Below are positions 1 to 9,068 of a stretch of 42,213 bases of DNA, in pieces. The DNA lies in the NCBI GenBank assembly GCA_030849075.1, contig JASAOO010003331.1, positions 1-42,213 of the forward strand. Reading direction: 5' to 3'. Each line of letters opens with the position of its first letter. Positions within the stretch are counted from its first letter, which is position 1. The notes under the pieces were generated by a model. It had not been told where the DNA came from. It searched no databases and saw nothing but the letters and a program-made list of their open reading frames with translations. A program made the position numbers and the translations under genes. The stretch is from Zelonia costaricensis (taxonomy: Eukaryota; Euglenozoa; Kinetoplastea; Trypanosomatida; Trypanosomatidae).

Positions 1-86
1 GACACCCGCCCCCCCCCCCCCCAACCCAGGCGCCGAAGGCGAACAGCGCACCACCGTCCAACACCACGCCAGCGGAAGGCCCCCTA

Positions 87-176
87 CCTCCTCCACCCCT
101 CCCCTCGCTTCTATTTCCCCGCCGTTTCCTCCATCCCAAAATCGATCCCTTGCTGCGCTTCAGCTTTCACACTCAG
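87..176 (+). promoter_or_regulatory. Polypyrimidine tract and trans-splice acceptor for the transacylase gene
   Basis: A C/T-rich run at about 87-137 is followed by AG at 162-163 and again at 175-176. Splicing there would leave a 5' UTR of about 29 or 16 nt before the ATG at 193. The arrangement is the usual trypanosomatid spliced-leader acceptor; which AG is used is an inference. Confidence 0.5.
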
Positions 177-192
177 ACAAGCAAACGCAAAC

Positions 193-1797
193 ATGCGCAG
201 GGCGCTGGTGTTTTCCGGTCAGGGAACACACGCAAAGGGCATGTGCCTCTCTCTCCTGGACGACCCTGCGGTGGCGAGGGTGTGGGATCGCATGGCCGAC
301 TGCATGATGCGCAACTTTGGCCTCCCGCTGCAGCACATAATTCAGGAAAACCCGCAGAAGGTGACCGCCAGAGCCGACGCCTTCGCCGTCGACGAGGTGT
401 GCAAGCGGCCATGCACGGAACTCCTCAACTCAAAAGAATCCACGCCGCGCACGCACGTCATCACGCATCCCGACGGTGTCATGCAGTACACCTACCTGAC
501 ACAGCCGTGCGTCCTTGCGGCGCAGCTTCTCGCCTACGAAAAGCTGCGACACACAAACGAAGGCGTCTACAACAGGAAGCTCACGTGCGTTGCAGGCCAC
601 AGCCTCGGTGAGTTTACTGCGCTCACGGCGCTAGGCGTTTTTTCGCCAGAAACAGCTGTCGATCTGACATTTAAGCGCGGACTACTCATGGAACAGGCGT
701 GCGAGGGAGTGCCGCGCGGCAACTGGAAGCTCTACGCGTGCAGCCCTCAGCGGGCTCAGCTGGCCGACGGCAGCAGCGACGACGCAGCCGACGCCGCTTT
801 CATTTCGCTCGTAGAGCACATCGGGCAAGCGCTGGCGCACACTTCTTCTTTTGTTGAAGTCGTCAATAACAACCTGCGACACCAGCAGTACGTGGTCGCC
901 GGCGACCTCGTTGGGTTGGCAGTGCTCGGCAAGTGCCTCGACCCGCAATTTCGCGCCAACACTGGCAGCGAGAGCAGCATCGAGTCGCTCATCGGGTGCG
1001 CGTTGACGTCGGTGCGAGTGGACACAAAAGACGGTGTCGCAAAAGACCCGAACCTCCCCCGTGACGGAGACTTCGCCACCTCCTCCACCTCCAAGTACGG
1101 CTCGCGGTCGACGTTTCGCCGCTTTATCAAAGGCGCCGACGACGGCTACACGCCAATGCTGGAGGAACTGTCGCACCTTACCCTTGAGGAGGACGGTCGC
1201 AGTGGTTTGAAGAAGAAGTCGTGGTTTATTCCGCTCTCCGTCGAGGTGCCCTTTCACTCCAGCCAGCTTCGCCGCGCCATGGACCACTTTCTTCCTGTAG
1301 TTCGCTCCGCTCTGCCGGACGAAGACGCTCTGCGTGAGCTCTTTTCCGTGGCCATGGACGGAACGATTCGCAATGCCGACCATACGCATCCCCTGTGGAT
1401 TTCGAATTTGACTGGCCGTCTTTACGACCCGCTCAGCGCTGGATTTCAGGCGGCAGCGCTTGACAGCATGACGCACCTCAACATCGGCGAAGTTCGCCAC
1501 GGTGGTCGTTTTGACAGTACGCTCGTGCAGGACACGTTCAAGGCTGGCGTCGCAGCCCAGAGCGTGCGCGAAATCACCGCGGCTGTTTTGGCCGCCCAGC
1601 TTGCCCATCCCGTTCAGTGGATTGCAACCATGGACGAAATTGTCGTGGCGCACGGGTGCACGGAAATACAAGAGGTGTCGCCGCAGCGCAACATGTCCGA
1701 AATGTTCAAGCGCGCTTCTTTTTTCGCGGGCGGGGACAGCAAAAAGCCGATCACACTTCAGGTTTCCTCTTTTCCAAAGGAGAAGCAAGTATTTTAG
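193..1797 (+). CDS. Malonyl-CoA:ACP transacylase-like protein (acyltransferase domain)
   Basis: This 534-aa protein carries the FabD/acyltransferase signature. A GQG motif at residues 9-11 forms the first loop, the nucleophile elbow GHSLGEF places Ser137 as the acyl-accepting serine, Arg162 in FKRGLLM matches the carboxylate-binding arginine, and His355 in VEVPFHSS matches the catalytic histidine. Such enzymes move malonyl groups from CoA to acyl carrier protein; in trypanosomatids this would feed type II mitochondrial fatty-acid synthesis. At 534 aa it is much longer than the roughly 300 aa of bacterial FabD. The extra length sits largely between about residues 265 and 345, a charged, low-conservation insert before the catalytic histidine. 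No clear mitochondrial presequence precedes the core, which begins almost at Met1. The frame is open upstream to the window edge but has no in-frame ATG there, and the splice acceptor also favours this start. Substrate identity is inferred from the family. Confidence 0.85.
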   Translation: MRRALVFSGQGTHAKGMCLSLLDDPAVARVWDRMADCMMRNFGLPLQHIIQENPQKVTARADAFAVDEVCKRPCTELLNSKESTPRTHVITHPDGVMQYTYLTQPCVLAAQLLAYEKLRHTNEGVYNRKLTCVAGHSLGEFTALTALGVFSPETAVDLTFKRGLLMEQACEGVPRGNWKLYACSPQRAQLADGSSDDAADAAFISLVEHIGQALAHTSSFVEVVNNNLRHQQYVVAGDLVGLAVLGKCLDPQFRANTGSESSIESLIGCALTSVRVDTKDGVAKDPNLPRDGDFATSSTSKYGSRSTFRRFIKGADDGYTPMLEELSHLTLEEDGRSGLKKKSWFIPLSVEVPFHSSQLRRAMDHFLPVVRSALPDEDALRELFSVAMDGTIRNADHTHPLWISNLTGRLYDPLSAGFQAAALDSMTHLNIGEVRHGGRFDSTLVQDTFKAGVAAQSVREITAAVLAAQLAHPVQWIATMDEIVVAHGCTEIQEVSPQRNMSEMFKRASFFAGGDSKKPITLQVSSFPKEKQVF

Positions 1798-2469
1798 TCC
1801 TGGTTCATTCTGCGTTCAGGCTAGTTTTACACCTGTTTCCTCTGCGAGCGCTGCACGTTAACACTAGTGATCGTTTGATGCACTCCTAGTTGAACGCACG
1901 GTGGCGCGCTGGAAACTGCCCAACATTTTTCTCTGTATCTCCGCGCCTCGCGCGCTTCAGTTGCGACGAAGCCGGAAGAAGAAAAAAAAAAGCGTACACG
2001 AACGAGCTCGTTTTAGGGGCACGAAAAAGGTGCGTGTGACAAAATACACTGAGCAGAGCTGTCCTACGCCCGCTTTTTTGGTGTCGCCGAACGTCCCTGT
2101 AGCACTGACGCATTCCAACGGCTGTTCTGTCGGTGCGCGTGCGTGAGGTAATTTGACGTCTCACCATAGAGAGCACAGACACCTGATTGCGATTGTTTCA
2201 TGTGTCTCGTACACACTCCGCGTTTCCTCTTTTTTTTTTTTTTGATGGTGACCTCGGTGCACTTTTTGTCATATGTGTCCCTCATCACACCACAAACCAC
2301 AAACGCACACACAGTCGAAAAAAAAAAAAAGCGTAGCAACTCGGGCGTATTGTCGGTTAAACCTGGTAGCGCCCTTTTCTTGCCACCTTGTTCAGGTCCA
2401 CATAGACACAAAAGCTGAGTGGCTTTTCTGTGTGTGTATTCTAAACCTGGTGGAGTCGAAAGCTGACGC
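1798..2469. other. Intergenic region: 3' UTR and 5' UTR
   Basis: This gap holds no convincing gene. It contains an A-run near 1981, a T-run near 2229-2243 and A-runs near 2319. These are typical of trypanosomatid UTR and processing DNA. Short open frames here are low-complexity. Confidence 0.6.
2372..2395 (+). promoter_or_regulatory. Trans-splice acceptor for the pseudoperoxidase gene
   Basis: A pyrimidine tract (about 2372-2393) ends in TTCAG with AG at 2394-2395, giving a 74-nt 5' UTR. An alternative is the longer T-run at about 2229-2243 with its next good AG at 2313-2314. Confidence 0.55.
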
Positions 2470-3885
2470 ATGCTTCGCAGAACGGCTCTCGCGCGTCGGG
2501 CACGCGGCGCTTTCACACCGAGCCGTCGATCGCTCTTGTGGTGGGGCTACAAAGAAAGCGACCTCCACCGCCTTGCGCGACAGCGTCCATGGTGGGAGAC
2601 GGCCGCCATCTTTGTCGGCCTGCTCATATTCGTGAACGCGACAAGCGTCGCCTACTACGCCCTAAACCGGTGGTATCAGCGGTTCCGCCCGTCCGGCAAC
2701 GAACTGCGGGTCCGTGAGGCGATTGACCAGAAGTTGTTCTCACGGCCCGACCTTGCCGTTGTCGCGGTGCGGATGTTGCTGCACCACGCGCTGAGCAACA
2801 CCCAGACACCATTTGGCTGTCCCATCGTGGCACCCGAGAACTACCGTGATGAGGCGAATGAGATTGTCGATTTTATTTGGGAGCTCAACAAGGAGCAGCC
2901 AATGTTCACCGTGCCAGACCTGTGGGCGATGTTCACGGCCAAAGCCTTGGCGCGCCTTGGCGGCCCGAACATCGTCCCGTTTCGCGGCCGCGACGAGCCG
3001 CCTGAGTTTATGAGTCGTGAGCTGCTTCTCGCGTTCCCGCGCTCCCTGGTGACCGAGGACGAGCGCGACGTGTTGAGCATGAAACGAGTTCTGTCGCGGC
3101 AGGGTTTCTCACTTGAGCAGCTGGTAGCGTTAATCGGCTGTGACCGCTGCATCGGCTTCCACGACGCAGCCAATTTCCACACACGCGACGAGGTGAAACC
3201 GAAGATGAAGCGTCGCCCAGTAACGGTCGGGCCGGCCGACGATGAGTTTCACCTGCCCCCTACAACACTCAAAACCACCATGGACCCGTACGTTTTCGGA
3301 TCCGACTACTTTGACCTCCTTTTGGACTACAAGTGGCGGCAGCCTGGGCTGTTTCGGCAGCGCAAGGACAGTGAGTACCGGTGCAACGCGAAGGAGCGCG
3401 CCCGCGAGGTCACTTTGCTCGACCCCTTCTCCGAGAAGTCGATCGAGTCACAACGGCGCAAGATGGAGGCGACGGAGAAGGCGCGCGAGCTGGTGGAAGT
3501 TGCGAATGCGCGGGCCGCCGCGACGCTGGAGAGCGGCAGCGAAAGCGCGTCTGACAGTGGCCGCTTCGACCGCAGCGGTGAGGCGCAGTTTATCCCTGGC
3601 GCTGTAGCCGCCGCGTCGTCAGAACGTTCCGGCGACGCGCGACGGGAGCCCGACCCGTCTGGCGACCCGGACTACGAGATCGAGCGGCCACTGGCCACAG
3701 TTGACCCCTGTGCACACGTTTCGATGCGTGGCATGGACGTGATGCTGCTCGATGATGGGCTCACAAAGGGTTGGCTTTATCAGTTCGTGGACAACGAGCT
3801 CGAATTCTATGGCGCCGTGTCGGAGGTAGTCTTGGAAATACAGCAGCGGGGCCACAATCCGAATAAGTTGGCGACGTGGAAGTAG
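2470..3885 (+). CDS. Membrane-anchored pseudoperoxidase of the APX/CcP heme-peroxidase family
   Basis: This 471-aa protein has an Arg-rich N-terminus and one hydrophobic segment at about residues 44-64, followed by a class I peroxidase fold. Landmarks are VRMLLHHA (residues 100-107), GGPNIVPFRGR, LVALIGCDRCIGFH (218-231), MDPYVFGSDYF (271-281) and GMDVMLLDD (421-429). Aligned by eye to ascorbate and cytochrome c peroxidases, distal Arg101 and His105 are kept, the distal Trp is Leu104, the proximal His is Asp225, and the position of the CcP Trp radical site is Thr269. The proximal Asp appears retained as Asp423. About 100 charged residues are inserted between roughly 320 and 420. A Leishmania pseudoperoxidase with peroxynitrite-protective activity has been described, and this is probably its orthologue. 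Heme ligation is then presumably by other residues such as Cys117, Cys224 or His231, which is inference. Standard peroxidase activity is unlikely. Confidence 0.78.
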   Translation: MLRRTALARRARGAFTPSRRSLLWWGYKESDLHRLARQRPWWETAAIFVGLLIFVNATSVAYYALNRWYQRFRPSGNELRVREAIDQKLFSRPDLAVVAVRMLLHHALSNTQTPFGCPIVAPENYRDEANEIVDFIWELNKEQPMFTVPDLWAMFTAKALARLGGPNIVPFRGRDEPPEFMSRELLLAFPRSLVTEDERDVLSMKRVLSRQGFSLEQLVALIGCDRCIGFHDAANFHTRDEVKPKMKRRPVTVGPADDEFHLPPTTLKTTMDPYVFGSDYFDLLLDYKWRQPGLFRQRKDSEYRCNAKERAREVTLLDPFSEKSIESQRRKMEATEKARELVEVANARAAATLESGSESASDSGRFDRSGEAQFIPGAVAAASSERSGDARREPDPSGDPDYEIERPLATVDPCAHVSMRGMDVMLLDDGLTKGWLYQFVDNELEFYGAVSEVVLEIQQRGHNPNKLATWK

Positions 3886-4804
3886 TTGCGAAGCCTTTGC
3901 TTCTCACAGACACGTTTCCTCTTCACACACACACAAAAAAAAGCGAGCACTGCTACCTGGCAGCCGGATCAGATGCGCCGCGGTGGAGTCGCAGTGGGGC
4001 GTCTCCTGACGCGGGCCGTCACCAGGTTGCAGACACACACAAAAAAAGAAAGTCAGGGGGCGGGGCGGCCCCAAAACTCAGATCCTGCGATGTACTGAAA
4101 CCGCAGAAAAAAGAATGTTGACGATCGCATGTAGTCGCCGGTTTCGGTCCCCATGCGCCGCTCCTCGCGGCTTTGGAGGATTACTGCGTCCAGAGCATTC
4201 ACGCGCGTAATCTTGTTTGACTTTCGCTAAGCTGCTAGTGCTGTTCGTCCTCCCTTACCGTGCTCCGCTTTTTTTTTTTGTACTTTTGCAACTTTCCCGC
4301 CGTTATCGCAGAGCATAGGGGCCATCCAAAGAAAACCCCCCACGAAGCCGCGGACAAAAAGACACGACTGCTTCTTCTGCAAAAGAAGAAAAAAGACGAC
4401 AAGAACAAAAACCGCTCCCTCGTTGGGAACATTTGTGCCACACACCCTGTTGAGGCTGCGAGACTGTTGACCTTTCGACACGACTTGTCACCGCTGACGT
4501 CGGCTGCTCCCTCCGCGACGTTTCTCACTCTGGTGGCGACTTCACTCTGCCGCGCTTTTCAACTGTGTATCGCTCACGTACGAACCCGCACACACACTCT
4601 CATTGCATTTGGCTCTTTCTTTCTCTTAACCGCACACACAAGTTCTGGACTGCGGGGAGAGGTAAAACACCGTTTTGTTTTCACAAGCGATCGCGTGACG
4701 TTTAGTGTTTCTCTCTAGGCGCAACGGTACGAGTTTCGAATCTCGGGGACGTTGCCAGAGGCGTCTGGGAGAGGCAGGAAGCAACAACGGAACGAACAGT
4801 GAGG
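3886..4804. other. Intergenic region
   Basis: No convincing gene is visible. The stretch contains short CA repeats, a poly-T run near 4270, A-rich segments at about 4380-4412 and pyrimidine tracts. It reads as 3' UTR of the pseudoperoxidase gene plus 5' UTR of XPC. Confidence 0.6.
4612..4642 (+). promoter_or_regulatory. Trans-splice acceptor for XPC
   Basis: A CTTTCTTTCTCTT tract at about 4612-4627 is followed by AG at 4641-4642, giving a 5' UTR of about 162 nt. A second weaker option is CTCTCTAG ending at 4718. Confidence 0.45.
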
Positions 4805-7459
4805 ATGAGTTCGGGGGCTCGGAAAGGTGCAAAGGCCGTCGCCTCCGTGGCGACGGCGACCGTGGACGGCTATCTGCGCAACATGTCCAAGCGGCTGCGG
4901 GTGCCGACGGCTGAGGGCGGTCGCGGCACGCGGCGCAAAATGGCTATGGTGACGTCAGCGACGGCGCGGGCGTCCGCAGAGGCGCCACAGGACGAGCCCG
5001 TCGAGGCCCGCAACGACACTGCAGCCGACGTCGACGAGTGGGACGAGGTGGAGCTGCCTGTCGCGCTTGTGCCAGTGAAGAAGCAGGAGGAGGCCGAGTT
5101 GTCCGGCGCTGTCAAGCGCAGTGTTGACGATGAGGTCGACGGCGGTGGTGTCAAGTCAGAGCTGCTGCCCAAGTCGTCGGCGGTGAAGGCTGAAAAGGCA
5201 GTCGCCGTCGCGGGCGGCGCGGGGGTGACAGGGAGTGGATTTGTGAAGTCGGAGCTGGTCAACGTCGATGACGAAGAGGCGGCAGCGGATGGGCGGTCTC
5301 TCATGGAGGGGGCCCAGCTTCCGCTCGTGGGGCAGCCTCGTGCGTCAGAGACCTGGCGGCAGCGGGACCCGGCGTACGAGGCGATGATGGAGCAGCGCGA
5401 CCTGCTCGCCGCCAAGCGCCGCTCCGAGCGCATCCAGCGCGTCTGCGAGCACCTCTTCACAATCCTTGCTGTTTTCATTCGAGCCCGCCTTCTCTGGCGT
5501 GAGTCGTGCCATCCTCGCCTTGCCAAGCGCCTGCTTCGTCTGCACGTTCCATGCGAGCGTGGCGCAAAGCGGCAGCGGCGCGAGGGCGTCTATTCCGGCG
5601 GCTCGAGCCGTTTTGTGTTCCTGCGGGCGGTCGCGGCAGCGAAGGTGCTCGCTGCAGAGGCCTCGCAGCCGCAGTGGCGCAAGCTCTCTCTCGCCCCGGC
5701 CTGGGTGACGTGCGGCAAGGACGCGGTGCGGAACAAGACGTCGGCTGCCGTGACGTCCCTGCTGAACGCCATCAACGAGCACTTCAAGCTTGCCGTCGCC
5801 GAGGCGCTGGACAAGCCGGACGGGTCGGCAGCGGCCGGCGACGGTGCTGCTGCCGCATCCCCGGTGCGGTGCGACTTCTCCGACTGGGCCGCCCCGATCG
5901 CGCCGCGCCTGCTGCGAGCGAGGATGGCTGAGGTGCACGGCCGCGTCTCCAAGGAGGCGCCCCTTCTTCTTCCACACCCCTTATACTTCTCAGTGGTGTT
6001 TCTCGCCCTGGCGCGTCTCGCCGGCTTGAGCTGCCGCCTCGTCGTGGCGAGGCTGGCCAAATCACCGCTCGACAAGGCACGCGTCGCCGCGGCCACGGCA
6101 GCGCGGCAGGCGGCCGGTGTGGAAGCCGGTGGCGACGGCGACGGGGAACGCGACGCGGCTGAGGGGGAGGCGGACGAGGAGGAGAGCGAGAGCGGCAGCC
6201 GTACCCCGCTCCGGCCTCTCTCCATCCACGGCCCGCGCGGAAAGAAGAGTGCCGACAGCGGCGCATCACAGCCTGGCGCCAAGCGGCCGCGCTCCTCTGC
6301 CAAGTCCGCGAACGGCGCCGGCGAGGGAGAGGAGCTCAAGTCGAAGAAATTGCCCACATCGTGCTACTGGGTCGAGGTGTGGTCGCCGGAACGGGAGAGC
6401 TTTCTCTCGGTCAACCCGTGCCAGGGCTGCGCAACGCTGTGGGGGGCGCCGTACACGTTCTCCGTGTCGGGCACCACCGTGGTGGACGCGACGCCGCGCT
6501 ACATATCCAAGTACAGCGCGGCGTACAACTACGGCCGGCGTCTCGGCAAGTGCCAGCAGAACCGCTTTCTCTGGCACGACGAGCTGGCGTGGGACGACAA
6601 CCGCGAGCTGCCAGAGGTGCTGCGCGCCTCCTTCGACGTCGCCGCAGCGCATACGAGCGCGCTGTCACAGCGGCAGCGCGAGCGGGAGGGCCGCCAGTTG
6701 CACTCGCTCATGTACTCGGAGGCTGTGCCGACGACGCTGAACGCGCTGCACAGCCACCCCTTGTACGTGATCGAGACCGACCTCGCCCGCCATGAAGGCA
6801 TCTACCCAAAGGACACCACCACGACAGTGGGGAGCATCAAGGGCCACATGGTCTACAAGCGTTCCGCCATCGTCAGTCTGCGCTCACGCGACGGGTGGCT
6901 GCGTGAGGGGCGGAGTCTCCTCTCTGAGGATCAGCCAGCGTACAAGACGGTCGCCCCCCCGGCGTCGCGCCCGTTTGTGGCGCCGTCGGCGTTTTACGGG
7001 CGGTGGCAGACGCAGCCCTTCGCGCCGCTGCCGCTCACCCCGGGCGACCCGCCGAGCATCCCGCACCACGGCCGCACATCGTGGTACATCCTGCTCGACA
7101 AGGCCGCCCCAGCCGGAATCGTGCACCTCACGCAGCCGCAGATCACACGAGTGGCGCGGCGGATGAAGCTTGACTTCGGCCTTGCCGTCGTCGGCTTCCA
7201 GCACCGCCGCACCGAGGAGCACCGCCGCGGTCGCTGGGAGACGGTGATCAACGGCATCGTCGTCAAGCAGACGGACAGCGCGGCGCTGCTGCGGGCCTAT
7301 GAGGAGTGGGTGCAGCTCGTGCAGGAGCAGGAGGCGGCAAAGCGGCGGCAGCGCTCCTTCCACTGGTGGCTGCTCCTCGCCCAGCGGCTTCTCTCGATGA
7401 AGCGCCTGCAGGATCAGTATGCCAAGGGCTTCGCCGCCGGCGCAATGCCGGTGCAGTGA
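4805..7459 (+). CDS. XPC: XPC/Rad4 nucleotide-excision-repair damage sensor
   Basis: The 884-aa protein is recognisable as Rad4/XPC. The N-terminal third is low-complexity and rich in Glu, Lys and Ala with basic, NLS-like patches. The transglutaminase-like domain spans roughly residues 220-560, including HPLYFSVVFLALARLAGL and CYWVEVWSPE, and is interrupted by an acidic/basic linker near 440-520. Three beta-hairpin domains follow: BHD1 starts at LHSHPLYVIE (648-657), BHD2 includes VGSIKGHMVYKRS, and BHD3 contains AFYGRWQTQPF (around 728) and FGLAVVGFQHRR (around 792). In other eukaryotes Rad4/XPC binds helix-distorting lesions and opens DNA for TFIIH. The transglutaminase fold is catalytically dead across the family. 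The first ATG in the frame is at 4805; the GTG at 4799 is not a plausible eukaryotic start. The long acidic N-terminus could bind partners such as Rad23 or TFIIH, which is inference. Confidence 0.9.
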   Translation: MSSGARKGAKAVASVATATVDGYLRNMSKRLRVPTAEGGRGTRRKMAMVTSATARASAEAPQDEPVEARNDTAADVDEWDEVELPVALVPVKKQEEAELSGAVKRSVDDEVDGGGVKSELLPKSSAVKAEKAVAVAGGAGVTGSGFVKSELVNVDDEEAAADGRSLMEGAQLPLVGQPRASETWRQRDPAYEAMMEQRDLLAAKRRSERIQRVCEHLFTILAVFIRARLLWRESCHPRLAKRLLRLHVPCERGAKRQRREGVYSGGSSRFVFLRAVAAAKVLAAEASQPQWRKLSLAPAWVTCGKDAVRNKTSAAVTSLLNAINEHFKLAVAEALDKPDGSAAAGDGAAAASPVRCDFSDWAAPIAPRLLRARMAEVHGRVSKEAPLLLPHPLYFSVVFLALARLAGLSCRLVVARLAKSPLDKARVAAATAARQAAGVEAGGDGDGERDAAEGEADEEESESGSRTPLRPLSIHGPRGKKSADSGASQPGAKRPRSSAKSANGAGEGEELKSKKLPTSCYWVEVWSPERESFLSVNPCQGCATLWGAPYTFSVSGTTVVDATPRYISKYSAAYNYGRRLGKCQQNRFLWHDELAWDDNRELPEVLRASFDVAAAHTSALSQRQREREGRQLHSLMYSEAVPTTLNALHSHPLYVIETDLARHEGIYPKDTTTTVGSIKGHMVYKRSAIVSLRSRDGWLREGRSLLSEDQPAYKTVAPPASRPFVAPSAFYGRWQTQPFAPLPLTPGDPPSIPHHGRTSWYILLDKAAPAGIVHLTQPQITRVARRMKLDFGLAVVGFQHRRTEEHRRGRWETVINGIVVKQTDSAALLRAYEEWVQLVQEQEAAKRRQRSFHWWLLLAQRLLSMKRLQDQYAKGFAAGAMPVQ

Positions 7460-8488
7460 CGGGGGGGGGAAACTCCAGAACCGGCGTGTGTTCGCATTGC
7501 TCGGCGCGTGCGCGTTTGTGTGGAATTTTGCTATGACGGAAGTGAGAGGTACTCTCTCCCTCGAGTTAGTTTTTTTCCTGCTCGGTACTGCTCTTTCACG
7601 AATGCGCTGCTCACCCTTTCTCTCGGACACTTTTTTTTGATTTCCTCCGCAGGGAGTACAGAGAAGTGGGCGAGAACTCGTCCGCTCAGTGTTGCCACCG
7701 TCCTGTGTCTCTGGCCGGAGCAGGCAGCTCTGCACTCTGTGAGCTGCAGGGGACGAAGGGGGAGGGGAGGGGGGAGACTGGTCAACGCGCCCGCGCACGC
7801 TCAGCGGCATTTTCGCTTTCCTGCTATGAGCCACGGTTGAGGAGCTCTTTTCTATTCGCCAGTTGCACGAAGGGAGAGGGGCTGCACTGCTGCCGCGACG
7901 AAGAAATTGACGCTGTTTTGTTCGCTGAAAAGAGACCATCAGGACATCGCAAAGGATGCTGTTGTTTTGCCACGGCCCCCGATCAAACCTCACGTTCTCA
8001 TCGTTGCTCAAACTCGCTTCCCATTTCTTGTTTTTTTCGGCCGGTGTGCCGCCATGGCTTGGCGCCTGGAAAGGAAAACACACGCGAGGCGTGTCGTGGT
8101 AGATAGGAACATGTAGCGGCTCGGCCGAGTGTGCAAATACGCCGCCACCGACTGTGCAATAGAAGCTCGTGCCTACTCACGCGCACGCTAAGACCGACGC
8201 ACTTGCTTACACACACATATATACACACACGTCTACGGCCATCTTCCTCCTCACCGTCCCTCTCCACTCGACCTGTGACACGCGGATGGAACCAACCTCC
8301 CGCCCTCTCCGCCGCCATGGCTTCATTCGCCTTTCCTCACTTTGCCACTGGGCCACACTCCACTCACTCGTACTACGCGCTCAGCCACCCACCTCATCTC
8401 CATAGATACATCACCTCACTACTCACGCCTCCCTCAACCCCTCCCCCTCTTCTCACACGGCGCGCGCTCCTCTCATCGGGCACATAAA

Positions 8489-8513
<25 letters not shown>
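8489..8513. repeat. (AC)n microsatellite
   Basis: About 12.5 uninterrupted AC units lie in the 5' flank of the RPA3-like gene, just upstream of its polypyrimidine tract. Confidence 0.9.
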
Positions 8514-8519
<6 letters not shown>

Positions 8520-8590
8520 TCCTCACGCTGTCTTGTCCGACGCGTCTTGGATACTCCAGAATCCGGCTCCCTGTCGCTCTCACCTCGCTT

Positions 8591-8635
8591 TCGCTCTCTC
8601 CAGCTCTTTCACACTTTTTTTTCCCCTCCGATCAG
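8591..8635 (+). promoter_or_regulatory. Trans-splice acceptor for the RPA3-like gene
   Basis: A strong tract (about 8591-8629, with a T8 run) is followed by AG at 8634-8635, giving a 76-nt 5' UTR. It excludes the in-frame upstream codons from 8547, which lie 5' of the acceptor. An earlier AG at 8602 interrupts the tract. Confidence 0.6.
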
Positions 8636-8711
8636 ACTCGGCTTCGCAGTCCGTCTCCGTCCTCTTCGCGCAGCCCCTCCCCCCTCCCAACACCACCCTC
8701 CCCGCGCAACC

Positions 8712-9068
8712 ATGATGTACGGTCAGCACATCCAGTCCGCGCCAGGCAACAAGTTTCCGCCTTTTCAGGGCGTGTCGCCGCGTGTGACGGCGCAGACGTA
8801 CCAGGGCCATCGCGGCGAGTACGTGTCAATCATCTTCGAGCTCACCGGCCCCGGCGAGTTCAAGTGCGGCGCGACCGGCATGGCGGTCAAGGTGGTCGGT
8901 GTCCCCGAGGCGGTCGAGGTGAGCCGCGTGTGCGAGTTCATCTGCTACGTCGACCCGGCCACTGGCGAGCTGACCTACTTCCAGCACGCAATGCTGGACG
9001 ACGAGTTCGACTTTGAGGTGTACCGCCGCCTTGTCAACTTGACCACCAAGGTGCCGCAGCTCTTCTAG
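8712..9068 (+). CDS. RPA3: Replication protein A small subunit (RPA3/RPA14-like OB fold)
   Basis: This 118-aa protein is close in size to RPA14 of other eukaryotes (about 120 aa). It has a short N-terminus and a compact beta-rich core, from SPRVTAQTYQGHRGEYVSII through a small barrel, and ends in a helix and PQLF (FDFEVYRRLVNLTTKVPQLF). That order matches the RPA3 family: a bound-initiation segment, GRV/VGV-type strands, and a C-terminal helix after F-x-F/D-L/E-x-x-Y ending in PQF. RPA3 forms the trimerisation core with RPA1 and RPA2 and does not itself contact DNA strongly. ATG 8712 and ATG 8715 are tandem; the first is chosen. No motif is strictly diagnostic, so the assignment rests on length, pattern and C-terminal match. 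It could be another small OB-fold protein. Confidence 0.68.
   Translation: MMYGQHIQSAPGNKFPPFQGVSPRVTAQTYQGHRGEYVSIIFELTGPGEFKCGATGMAVKVVGVPEAVEVSRVCEFICYVDPATGELTYFQHAMLDDEFDFEVYRRLVNLTTKVPQLF

Larger units (their letters stand above)
7460..8711. other. Intergenic region with (AC)n microsatellite
   Basis: This 1.25-kb stretch shows no gene. It contains a G-run just after the XPC stop, several pyrimidine tracts, an (AC)12 repeat at 8489-8513 and the RPA3-like gene's splice acceptor. Confidence 0.6.

Noticed and set aside
2761..3162. Active ascorbate or cytochrome c peroxidase
   Set aside because: The proximal histidine position is Asp225 and the distal Trp is Leu104; the pseudoperoxidase call fits better.
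4799..4804. GTG as the XPC start
   Set aside because: Eukaryotic initiation needs an ATG here; the first ATG in frame is 4805. The same logic moved the starts of the RPA3-like, 579-aa, CDC50, 277-aa, pseudohelicase and RsmI genes from upstream TTG/GTG codons.
8547..8711. N-terminal extension of the RPA3-like protein
   Set aside because: It lies upstream of the splice acceptor at 8635, begins at TTG and is Pro/Ser/Arg-rich.
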